This document shows, piece by piece, positions 1 through 5,928 of a stretch of 7,222 nt of DNA. Numbering within the stretch: position 1 is the stretch's first letter; each line of letters opens with the position of its first letter. The notes under the pieces are model-generated. The model was not told the DNA's origin. It searched no databases and saw nothing but the letters and a program-made list of their open reading frames with translations. Source of the stretch: Gemmatimonadota bacterium (lineage in GTDB: Bacteria; Gemmatimonadota; Gemmatimonadetes; JACCXV01); NCBI GenBank assembly GCA_013696835.1, contig JACCXV010000388.1, forward strand, positions 1-7,222. Reading direction: 5' to 3'. The translations under genes and the position numbers were made by a program.

Positions 1-2238
1 CGCGGCGCCGCCCCGGAAACGCGCCGTCGCGGAATCGCCGACCGCCAGCGAACCCGCGGCGAGCTCCGCCAGGGTCACCACAGCTCGTGCGTGCTCGACC
101 CACCTGCCGCCATCCGCGGCGTGCGCCCCCGCATAGAAGGTCTCGACGTCCGACCTCTCGTCCGCGCTCCCAGCCTCGAGCGCCCGCTGTACGGCGTCCG
201 CCCGAATGGGCAGGCCGAAGGCGCGCGCGCCATAGAGCCCCGCGACCACGAACTGGCGCGGCAGAAGGGGGCTGGCGGTACGGCGGATCGCCTGCTTCAC
301 CCTGCCCCGGGCCAAGGCATTGTGGAAGAGACCAACCGCTGCGATCACGCGCTCGCCTGGCGAGCCGCGCTCGTCCAGCGCCCACAGCACCCGCTCTTGG
401 ATGGCGAGGAAGCGCGGATGCCCTAGGTAGCCGGCGACGCCCGGAAGCGAGCGGACGTCCAGGGTGTCCAGAATGGTTTCCGCACGCCAGCGCGCGCTGG
501 TGTCCCCGAAGGCCAGCGCGAAGGAAAGGCGGTTCTCCCGGTCGAAGCGGCTCCCGCCCGCGATCGTCGAGTACATGTCCAGCAGACGCTTCGCGCGCTG
601 CTCGTCGGCCGCGTGAAAGGCGTCCTGGATCAGGTGAATGTAGACGGGGCTGAAGCCGGGATCGAGCGTGACCGCCTCGGTCAGCGCGCGGACAGCCGCC
701 TCCCGTCCGGCGAGGGCCTGTGGCCCGAGGTCGTAGTACGTGTCGCCCAGCAGGAACCAGGCTTCGGCGTCGTCAGGATACTTCCGCACCACCTCGCGCA
801 GAAGATCGAGGCCCAGGAGCGTGCCAAGCGGGAGCTGGATCCCGCCGCGCACGAGCAGCCGCTCGCGCTCGGACAGCCGCTGTGCGAGGCGCGCGGCTCG
901 CATGCCGTATTGCACCGACAGGTCCGTGGCAATCCTCTCCTTCCACCCGTACGCCTCTGCGAGATGACCGAGCGCCAGGGCGAAGGTGGAGTCGGCTTCG
1001 ATCGCACGCTGGTACGCGAGGATCGCGGACTCGAAGTCCGATTGCCGGTAGGCGACCTCGCCTGTGAGGAAGGCCTTGAGCGCGGGGAGCGAGGTGGTGG
1101 TAGCGCGCGCGAGGCTTACCGGCGGCAGCTCACGCGCTCGCCCGCGGAAGACGGTGCGCAGGATTTCGACCGAAAGCCGGTCCACCAGAGAGAAGACGCT
1201 GTCGGGGTCGCCCTCGACCTCGACCGCGCCGAGGCGGTCGTCACTCTCGAGATCGTACGTCTGCGCGGCAAGCCGCACGTCCGAACCGAGCGTGACGCAG
1301 GTGCCGATGAGCGCGTATCGCGCGCCCACGTTGCGGGCCACCGTGAGAGCGGTCCTCAGGTCCACCTCAGGCGCGCCGGAGCCGACGGAGGGCCAGTGCG
1401 CGAGAACCGTCCGGCTGTCGATCGCGCGCAGGCCCGCAACCCCGTCGAGATTCGTGGAGAGGACGTCCACCATCCCCTCCCGCCATACCTCCATCCCGAC
1501 GCCGCTGATGTGAAACGGGAGCACGGCGATACCCGGCGCGGCACCCTCCACCACCCCGGCGACGGGGAGCTGCGTTCCGTCGCGGCCGCGGACGTAGAGT
1601 GCCAACAGGAGAACGGCGGCCGCCACGACGGAGCCGACGACGACGTGGGGGAGCGGGATCTCCAGCCGACCCACCCGGATCTTAGGATGCGCCCGTGCGA
1701 GCCCATCCGCGTCGGAGGCGCGGTCGAGCGTCATGGGCGACGGAGGGCACCCGGTCACGGCAAACAGGCGCCAGTCCCCGGGCACGCCCCGCAGCACGTG
1801 CGCGCCGCGGTCCTCGAACTCGAAACCGGAGCCCGCGACCAGATCGTGCACCGTGCCGGAGACCAGCACGTCGCCCGGCGCGGCCTTCCGCAGGACGCGG
1901 GCGGCGATGTGCACGGCGATCCCGCCCAGCGAGCCGGTGCGGGCCTCCACTTCCGCGGTGTGAAGCCCGCAGCGCAGCCCGATCTCGAGCGGAGCGACGG
2001 CTTGGCGCAGCACGCAGGCGCAACGGATCGCCGGAGCGGGCCCCTCGAACGTCGCCAGGAACCCGTCGCCCGTGGTGCCGACCTCCCGGCCGCCGAACCG
2101 CTCGAGCTCCCGGCGGATGCGGGCGTGGTGCTCCTCCAGGAGCTCCGTCCAGCGCGCGTCCCCCAGATCCGCCGCCCTCTGCGTCGACTCGACGATGTCG
2201 GTGAAGAGGACGGTCGCCACCCAGCGCCGCGATTCCAT
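1..2238 (-). CDS. Membrane-anchored class III nucleotidyl cyclase with TolB/FlgO-like domain and TPR repeats (C-terminus cut off by left edge)
   Basis: 746 codons are open from ATG at 2238 to base 1 with no stop, so the gene runs off the window. Residues 5-160 form a class III cyclase homology domain: the metal aspartates are visible as D14 in LFTDIVEST and D58 in TTGDGF, and the domain closes with a GVPGDWRLFAV segment typical of the family. The positions that normally carry the purine-specifying Lys and Asp are G54 and S103, and the transition-state Asn is H110, while R114 is kept; nucleotide choice is therefore unclear. A single hydrophobic helix lies at about 197-215. Residues 236-362 (from IAVLPF) resemble the TolB/FlgO-like domain seen after kinase or cyclase modules, and TPR-type helices begin near 385 (for example AILAYQRAIEADS and AEAWFLLGDTYYDLG). 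Since the cyclase must be cytoplasmic, the TPR part is inferred to be outside the inner membrane. The start is chosen because it sits directly before the cyclase fold; no strong Shine-Dalgarno is seen. Family call is firm, activity is not. Confidence 0.93.
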   Translation of the reverse strand, partial: MESRRWVATVLFTDIVESTQRAADLGDARWTELLEEHHARIRRELERFGGREVGTTGDGFLATFEGPAPAIRCACVLRQAVAPLEIGLRCGLHTAEVEARTGSLGGIAVHIAARVLRKAAPGDVLVSGTVHDLVAGSGFEFEDRGAHVLRGVPGDWRLFAVTGCPPSPMTLDRASDADGLARAHPKIRVGRLEIPLPHVVVGSVVAAAVLLLALYVRGRDGTQLPVAGVVEGAAPGIAVLPFHISGVGMEVWREGMVDVLSTNLDGVAGLRAIDSRTVLAHWPSVGSGAPEVDLRTALTVARNVGARYALIGTCVTLGSDVRLAAQTYDLESDDRLGAVEVEGDPDSVFSLVDRLSVEILRTVFRGRARELPPVSLARATTTSLPALKAFLTGEVAYRQSDFESAILAYQRAIEADSTFALALGHLAEAYGWKERIATDLSVQYGMRAARLAQRLSERERLLVRGGIQLPLGTLLGLDLLREVVRKYPDDAEAWFLLGDTYYDLGPQALAGREAAVRALTEAVTLDPGFSPVYIHLIQDAFHAADEQRAKRLLDMYSTIAGGSRFDRENRLSFALAFGDTSARWRAETILDTLDVRSLPGVAGYLGHPRFLAIQERVLWALDERGSPGERVIAAVGLFHNALARGRVKQAIRRTASPLLPRQFVVAGLYGARAFGLPIRADAVQRALEAGSADERSDVETFYAGAHAADGGRWVEHARAVVTLAELAAGSLAVGDSATARFRGGAA

Positions 2239-2323
2239 GGCCGCAACTCTACAGGCCGGGTGATCTCCGCAACAGGAAAGCGTCGCGCGTGCCGTGGCCT
2301 CCGGTACGGCGCTCCTCGTGTGG

Positions 2324-3541
2324 TCAGCCCGTCGGCAGGGTCAGCTCCTCGGGCGGCTTCAGCCTGCGGAAGGACAGCCACAGCACGACGTCGTAGACGA
2401 TCTTCATGCCGGCGCCCACGAAGAGCGGCGTCGCGAGCGACAGCCCTTTCATGAAGAATCCCGCCACCGCCGGGCCCACCGCCCACGCGCCCATGCGAAC
2501 GAGCCCTGTGAGCCCCGACGCGAAGGTCCGGTCCTCCGGCTTCACGACGGCCATCAGGTAGGACTGGCGGGTCGGCACGTCCATCTCGACCATCCCCTCG
2601 CGGACCAGGAACAGCGCCGCGGCGACGGGAAAGCTGGGGGCGAAGGGGACCGTCAGCAGCAGCAGGCTTGAAGGGATGTGGGTGAACACCATCGTGTTCA
2701 CGAGGCCGATGCGACCGGCGAGCCACGCCGCGCCGAGGTGTGAGAGTGCGTTCGCCACCCGCGAGCCGAAGAAGAGCAGCCCGATCGTGCCCTCCCCGAC
2801 CGCGAACCGCTCGTGGAAGAAGAAGGCGAGCAGCGCGGTCGTGAGCAGGCCGCCGCCGAGGCTGTCCAGAGCGAAGAGCGGGACGATCCTCCACAGGACG
2901 GCACGGCCCTGCGGCGAGACGCGCAGCCGGAGGGTCGGGACCGGAACCTCCACGGCCGGGGAGAGCCGGGGGTACAGGAAGGCGCAGGCGAGCAGGAGCA
3001 GCGCGTAGACCAGAAGCGCGACGCGCAGCGAGCCCTCCTGGTCGATCACCGTGAAGCGCCTGAGGGCTACCGGGAGCGCGGCGAGCAGCCCGCCCAGCGC
3101 GCCGCCCGCGTCCTGGAGCACGTTGTACCACGCGAACGCGCGTGTGCGGCCCTCGTCGGGTGTGGTGGCGGGCAGGATGGCCTGCTCGATCACCAGCGAG
3201 GCGCCGCGATCCCGGCCCATCCCGTTCACCATGCCCGCGAAGGCGGCGAGCGCGATGACCGCGGGCTGGGACGCCCAGGCCACCATGGCGCCCCCCGCGG
3301 CGCCGAGCAGCGAGAGGCCGAGCAGGAACCGCCGACGCCCCAGCCGGTCCGCCCCGAGCGTGGCCGCCAGCGTCGCCACCGCGGCTCCTGTGAGACCTGC
3401 GGCGACGAGGAGCCCGATGGTCTCCGGCGTGAAGCGCAGAGTGGCCAGATGAATGCCGAGGAGCACGCCCACCATCCCGGTGGCCAGGGCGCGCAGGAAA
3501 CCGGCCGCGTAGAGCAGCCGGCGATCGCTCGGCACGTGCAT
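2324..3541 (-). CDS. Major facilitator superfamily (MFS) transporter, substrate unknown
   Basis: A 405-residue protein, normal length for a 12-helix MFS carrier, composed almost entirely of hydrophobic helices. The MFS motif A is clear in the loop between helices 2 and 3 (GADRLGRR, residues 63-70), and a more polar central stretch at about 190-215 (with PRLSP and RLRVSPQGR) splits the two six-helix halves. Charged residues in or beside helices, such as R110-D111-R112, E119 and the EMDVPTRQS segment (319-327), could line the substrate path, but they do not identify a substrate. The C-terminus is short and cytoplasmic in character (FRRLKPPEE). The ATG at 3541 has only a weak upstream ribosome site; a GTG two codons in is an alternative. 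It lies 52 bases after the ferritin stop and 85 bases before the cyclase start with no hairpin plus T-run in either gap, so read-through transcription from the ferritin side is plausible. Drug or metabolite efflux are both possible. Confidence 0.93.
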   Translation of the reverse strand: MHVPSDRRLLYAAGFLRALATGMVGVLLGIHLATLRFTPETIGLLVAAGLTGAAVATLAATLGADRLGRRRFLLGLSLLGAAGGAMVAWASQPAVIALAAFAGMVNGMGRDRGASLVIEQAILPATTPDEGRTRAFAWYNVLQDAGGALGGLLAALPVALRRFTVIDQEGSLRVALLVYALLLLACAFLYPRLSPAVEVPVPTLRLRVSPQGRAVLWRIVPLFALDSLGGGLLTTALLAFFFHERFAVGEGTIGLLFFGSRVANALSHLGAAWLAGRIGLVNTMVFTHIPSSLLLLTVPFAPSFPVAAALFLVREGMVEMDVPTRQSYLMAVVKPEDRTFASGLTGLVRMGAWAVGPAVAGFFMKGLSLATPLFVGAGMKIVYDVVLWLSFRRLKPPEELTLPTG

Positions 3542-3593
3542 CGCTGACGTGTGCCGAGTCAGGGCGGCGGGGCGCGCAGGCGCAGGCTCGCGT

Positions 3594-4109
3594 CTAGGCC
3601 GGGCTTCCCGCCTCGTACTCGCGCAGGAAGCCCTCGAAGAGACGCAGGTGACCCTCCTCGTCCTTCAGGACCGTGATCATCATGTCCTGCGTCACGTGGT
3701 CCACGCCGTCGCAGAGCTCGATGATCTGGTTGTAATGGTCGATCGCACCGCGCTCGGCCTCGATCACGCCCCGGATCACGTGCGTGATGTCGGTCTGGTT
3801 CGCAGGCGGCTGCAAGTACGCCTGCACCGGGCGGAACTCGAGCGAGCCCGGGACGACGCCGTACAGCTCCTTTATCCGGCTGGCGAACTGCTGGGCATGC
3901 GCGAGCTCCTCCTGGATGTCGGTCTTGAGGCTCTCGATGATCTCCTGCGCACGAACCCCGTCGGGATTCACCGAGGCGGCGATGTAGCTCATCACGGTCT
4001 CGATCTCCATCCAGTACGCCTGCGTGAGAAGGCCGACCAGCTCCTCCCTTCTCCCCCGGTTCTCCTCCGAGAGAATCCCCCTGTGGACCTCCATCGTCGT
4101 CGTGCGCAT
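3594..4109 (-). CDS. Bacterioferritin-like (ferritin-superfamily) protein without the haem-ligand Met
   Basis: A 171-residue four-helix-bundle protein likely to bind a di-iron centre and take part in iron oxidation/storage or peroxide protection in the cytoplasm. Candidate ligands: E35 or E37 in helix A (YWMEIETVMSY), the E68-x-x-H71 pair in helix B (EELAH), E117 or E119 in helix C (GVIEAERGAI), and E151 with H154 in helix D (DEEGH). The helix D stretch QDMMITVLKDEEGHL closely matches the end of bacterioferritin. The haem-binding Met of bacterioferritin sits just after the helix B Glu; here that position is L69, so haem binding is not expected. A longer frame reaches 4268, but the ATG at 4109 has a good ribosome site (GAGGTGG) and begins right before the conserved fold, while the extension is low-complexity and would run through a tandem DNA repeat. 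First gene of a possible minus-strand run with the MFS and cyclase genes. Subfamily (Bfr-like versus Dps-like ferritin domain) is open. Confidence 0.92.
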   Translation of the reverse strand: MRTTTMEVHRGILSEENRGRREELVGLLTQAYWMEIETVMSYIAASVNPDGVRAQEIIESLKTDIQEELAHAQQFASRIKELYGVVPGSLEFRPVQAYLQPPANQTDITHVIRGVIEAERGAIDHYNQIIELCDGVDHVTQDMMITVLKDEEGHLRLFEGFLREYEAGSPA

Positions 4110-4114
4110 GCGTG

Positions 4115-4126
4115 CCACCTCACCCC
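4115..4126 (-). promoter_or_regulatory. Ribosome binding site deciding the ferritin start
   Basis: Read on the minus strand the segment is GGGGTGAGGTGG, purine-rich with a GAGG core about 8 bases before the ATG at 4109. It is the reason for preferring 4109 over the upstream in-frame ATG at 4268. Confidence 0.7.
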
Positions 4127-4161
4127 GAAGGTTTCGCGTCGAGTGCGGTCGTTGGGCAAGG

Positions 4162-4190
4162 AATCTACAGCGACCAGAGGGGCATGACTG
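4162..4190 (-). promoter_or_regulatory. Possible promoter for the ferritin gene (weak)
   Basis: On the minus strand TAGATT (4167-4162) resembles a -10 box, with CAGTCA (4190-4185) 17 bases upstream as a poor -35 match (3 of 6). It would give a leader of about 45-50 bases before the ferritin ATG. The -35 and spacer lie inside the first copy of the 23-bp tandem repeat, which would suit a regulated promoter. Matches are weak, so this is a suggestion only. Confidence 0.3.
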
Positions 4191-4467
4191 CAGCGACCGG
4201 GGGGGCATGACTGCGCGCGATCGGGCTCCCGGGAACCGCGAGCGCGGCGCCGGGAGAGCGTGGAACATTCTCGGGCCGCGAGTCGTACGTAGAGCGCTTC
4301 CCCCAGAGACCCGAAAGCATCGTGCGAACGGCGGCGCGAGGATCCTTCAGGCGGCCGTCCGTTGGTGGGAGATCGGATCGGACTCTTGGCGGATGGAGCG
4401 GCGCCGGAAGCGTGTCATTTTCGAGACACGATCCTCTGGCGGCGGTACGGACGGACGCAGGCGTCAT
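4165..4467 (-). CDS. Doubtful small ORF with a strong ribosome site (100 aa)
   Basis: An ATG at 4467 is preceded on the minus strand by GGGGAGG with a 6-base spacer, one of the best Shine-Dalgarno sites in the window. The frame runs 100 codons to a TAG at 4165, ending 55 bases before the ferritin ATG. The product is rich in Pro, Ala, Arg and Ser with no recognisable domain, signal or membrane segment. Codon choice looks less GC3-biased than in the neighbours (AGA, GGA, CCA, AAT, CAT appear), and its last part covers the 23-bp tandem repeat, which shifts frame between copies. These points argue for non-coding DNA; it is listed only because of the ribosome site. I recognise no family. Confidence 0.15.
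   Translation of the reverse strand: MTPASVRTAARGSCLENDTLPAPLHPPRVRSDLPPTDGRLKDPRAAVRTMLSGLWGKRSTYDSRPENVPRSPGAALAVPGSPIARSHAPPVAAVMPLWSL
4168..4213. repeat. Tandem direct repeat, 2 x 23 bp, upstream of the ferritin gene
   Basis: Two adjacent 23-base copies at 4168-4190 and 4191-4213. Both begin cagcgacc and end ggggcatgactg; they differ at only two positions (an a/g at the ninth and eleventh bases). The repeat begins 58 bases upstream of the ferritin start codon. The 23-bp unit is not a multiple of three, so it is not a protein repeat. A 23-bp period places both copies on nearly the same face of the helix, as in paired operator sites. Confidence 0.85.
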
Positions 4468-4519
4468 CGGTTTCCTCCCCTCAGGGCCCGGAACGACTGC
4501 GATTCGGCACTGTACCGCC
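4411..4519 (+). other. Inverted-repeat segment, possible small RNA body
   Basis: Two pairings are visible: cgtgtc (4411-4416) with gacacg (4425-4430), a 6-bp stem with an 8-base loop; and ggcggtac (4441-4448) with gtaccgcc (4512-4519), a perfect 8-bp stem enclosing 63 bases. The strong terminator at 4581-4619 lies about 60 bases further on the same strand. I see no signature of tmRNA, signal recognition particle RNA or a named riboswitch. A structured plus-strand transcript is possible but unproven; in GC-rich DNA an 8-bp match can also arise by chance. Confidence 0.25.
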
Positions 4520-4580
4520 ACCAATGGCGCGCCCCCTCGGGGCCGACCGTCCAGCGCGCGATTCATTTCTCAGGTACGAG

Positions 4581-4619
4581 CGAGCCGCCGGCGATTCCAC
4601 CGGCGGCTCGTCCGTTTTT
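4581..4619 (+). terminator. Intrinsic (Rho-independent) terminator, plus-strand orientation
   Basis: A perfect 11-bp stem, cgagccgccgg (4581-4591) with ccggcggctcg (4600-4610), closes an 8-base loop and is followed by tccg and five T (4615-4619). The T-run is only on the plus strand; on the minus strand the hairpin is followed by CTCGTACC with no T-run. It lies about 45-80 bases past the radical SAM stop codon, so the hairpin may also help end or protect that mRNA, but its polarity fits a plus-strand transcript. Confidence 0.85.
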
Positions 4620-4663
4620 CGCGTCGAGCTTCAGGCAGCCTCCCACCTCGCCCATGTCTCGCC

Positions 4664-5827
4664 TTACACGCCCGCAGGATCTCCGAAGAGCGGCAGCTGC
4701 ATCCCTGATGGCTCCGCTTCCGCCGGCCTGCGGAATGCGCTCGTGGACAACTCCGGGCCGTGGGTCTGCAGACCGAACCTCCGGCAGCTGACCTCGAATA
4801 CCTGTAGGATCTGCTTCGCAAAGACGCCCTGGCCCCTTTGCCGGATGCTCCAGCGCGGATCGTAGAGCCGCCCGCCGCGCATGTCACGGATCCGATTCAG
4901 CACCTTTTCCTTTCGTTCCGGGAAGTGCTGCCCGAGCCAGCGCTCGAACAGCGGACCCACCCCGTGGGGGAGGCGCAGCAGGACGTAGCCCGCCAGACCG
5001 GCGCCAGCGCCGGCTGCCGCTTCGAGGATCGCCGGCATCTCGTGGTCGGTGAGTCCGGGGATGGTGGGGGCCACCAGCACGGCCACCGGAACCCCGGCCC
5101 GGGCCAGCGCCTCGATCGCCGCCAGCCTCCTGGCGGGAGTCGAGGTCCTGGGCTCCATGATCCGAGCAAGCGAAGGGTCGAGTGTGGTCACGGACAGGCA
5201 GACGCGCACGGCGCCGACCGCGGCGAGCTCCGCCAGATGATCGATGTCGCGCGTGACGCGATGATTCTTGGTGATGATGATCACCGGGTTGCGGAACTCG
5301 GCCAGCACCCCGAGGCACCCGCGTGTGAGCCCCAGACGCCCCTCGACCGGTTGGTAGGGGTCGGTCACCCCGCTCATCGCGACAACCTTCGGTACCCAGC
5401 GGGGCGAGGAGAGCTCCCGTCGCAGCAGCTGCGGCGCGTCCTCTTTGACGAGGATGCGAGTCTCGAAGTCCAGGCCGGCGGAGAAGCCCAGGTATTCGTG
5501 CGTCGGCCTCGCGAAACAATAGACACATCCGTGCTCGCAGCCGCGGTAGGGGTTGACGCTCGCGTCGAAGCCCACGTCTGGGCTGTCGTTACGGGCGATG
5601 ATCGAGGAGGTGGAGTCGCGCAGGAAGTCGGTGGCCGGAGAGGGCTCGTCCGCCGGATCGAGGTCCGCATCCACACCCGGCAGCAGGCGGAGCTTCTCGA
5701 ACCTGTTCGGCGGGTTGTCCGAAGCGCCCCGCCCTCGGACCGGCCCCGGGCTGGCCGTCGGGGGCGAGGGTCTACCCACGGGGGGCGAGTGGCCCCCCGA
5801 GCGGGGGTGCGGAGGGGAGTAGCGCAC
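4664..5827 (-). CDS. PA0069-type radical SAM protein (SplB-related) with beta-clamp-like tail
   Basis: Radical SAM enzyme that should bind a [4Fe-4S] cluster and S-adenosylmethionine; the substrate of this subfamily is not known to me. Counting from GTG at 5827 (387 aa), the cluster motif is C97-x3-C101-x2-C104 within YRGCEHGCVYCFARPTHEY. Other family landmarks are RGRGASDNPPNRFE (31-44), MSGVTDPYQPVE (151-162), ITKNHRVTRDID (185-196), the SVTTLDP strand (212-218) and the YDPRWSIRQRGQG segment near 322-334. Q377-L-P-L-F381 close to the C-terminus matches the QLxLF-type DNA-clamp binding motif, which hints at a role with DNA. The start is uncertain: no good ribosome site precedes GTG 5827, and GTG 5779 (371 aa) is an alternative that drops a Pro/Gly-rich extension coded by G/C hairpin DNA. 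The gene lies 101 bases after the upstream minus-strand gene and is separated from ferritin by the long intergenic region. Confidence 0.92.
   Translation of the reverse strand: MRYSPPHPRSGGHSPPVGRPSPPTASPGPVRGRGASDNPPNRFEKLRLLPGVDADLDPADEPSPATDFLRDSTSSIIARNDSPDVGFDASVNPYRGCEHGCVYCFARPTHEYLGFSAGLDFETRILVKEDAPQLLRRELSSPRWVPKVVAMSGVTDPYQPVEGRLGLTRGCLGVLAEFRNPVIIITKNHRVTRDIDHLAELAAVGAVRVCLSVTTLDPSLARIMEPRTSTPARRLAAIEALARAGVPVAVLVAPTIPGLTDHEMPAILEAAAGAGAGLAGYVLLRLPHGVGPLFERWLGQHFPERKEKVLNRIRDMRGGRLYDPRWSIRQRGQGVFAKQILQVFEVSCRRFGLQTHGPELSTSAFRRPAEAEPSGMQLPLFGDPAGV
5780..5807. other. Mutually exclusive G/C hairpins at the 5' end of the radical SAM gene
   Basis: Hairpin A pairs ggggggc (5780-5786) with gcccccc (5792-5798) around a 5-base loop. 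Hairpin B pairs ccccc (5794-5798) with ggggg (5803-5807) around gagc. Both use 5794-5798, so only one can form at a time. They lie between the two candidate GTG starts, either inside the coding region or in an untranslated leader. No T-run follows either stem on the minus strand. Confidence 0.5.
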
Positions 5828-5928
5828 GGTACGAAGATAACCCGAGCCGCGCGGATTCGGAATCTTTTCGGGGACCGTGGTTCGGCGCGAGATGAAGACG
5901 TTCAACCCGTCCGCACGACCTTTCGATC

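Larger units (their letters stand above)
4110..4663. other. 554-base intergenic region between the ferritin and radical SAM genes
   Basis: No frame here looks like a conserved protein. It holds, from the ferritin side: the ribosome site, a possible promoter, the 23-bp tandem repeat, a short hairpin at 4411-4430, a long-range 8-bp inverted repeat (4441-4448 with 4512-4519), a G/C hairpin near 4530-4545 and a strong plus-strand terminator at 4581-4619. All flanking genes are on the minus strand, so the terminator has no obvious plus-strand gene to serve. Confidence 0.7.

Noticed and set aside
2239..2323. Weak inverted repeat (gccgt with acggc near 2291-2310) between the MFS and cyclase genes
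   Set aside because: Only 5 bp, no T-run; not a convincing terminator.
613..2454. A 613-codon open frame on the plus strand
   Set aside because: It lies opposite the cyclase gene, whose minus-strand translation carries clear conserved motifs. The plus frame gives Arg/Gly/Ala-rich sequence with no domain and is a GC-rich shadow.
1755..3131. A 458-codon minus-strand open frame spanning the cyclase start and most of the MFS gene
   Set aside because: It is a different frame from both proteins; its product is Arg/Pro/Ala-rich and its coordinates cut through the MFS helices and the cyclase domain.
2813..3547. A 244-codon plus-strand open frame
   Set aside because: Antisense shadow of the MFS transporter; highly charged, low-complexity product with no recognisable fold.
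4110..4268. N-terminal extension of the ferritin ORF up to the ATG at 4268
   Set aside because: The extension is low-complexity, runs through the 23-bp tandem repeat, and the ATG at 4109 has a better ribosome site at the start of the conserved fold.
4440..4480. Resemblance of the minus-strand segment CCGATGACGCCTGCG to the 3' end of fluoride riboswitches
   Set aside because: The 5' GGxGATGG element and pseudoknot partners are not found at the right distance, and no fluoride exporter or similar gene follows.
4110..4663. Searched for tRNA, tmRNA, SRP RNA and CRISPR features
   Set aside because: No cloverleaf, no TTCGAATC-type T-loop, no conserved SRP loop and no spaced repeats beyond the two-copy 23-bp tandem.
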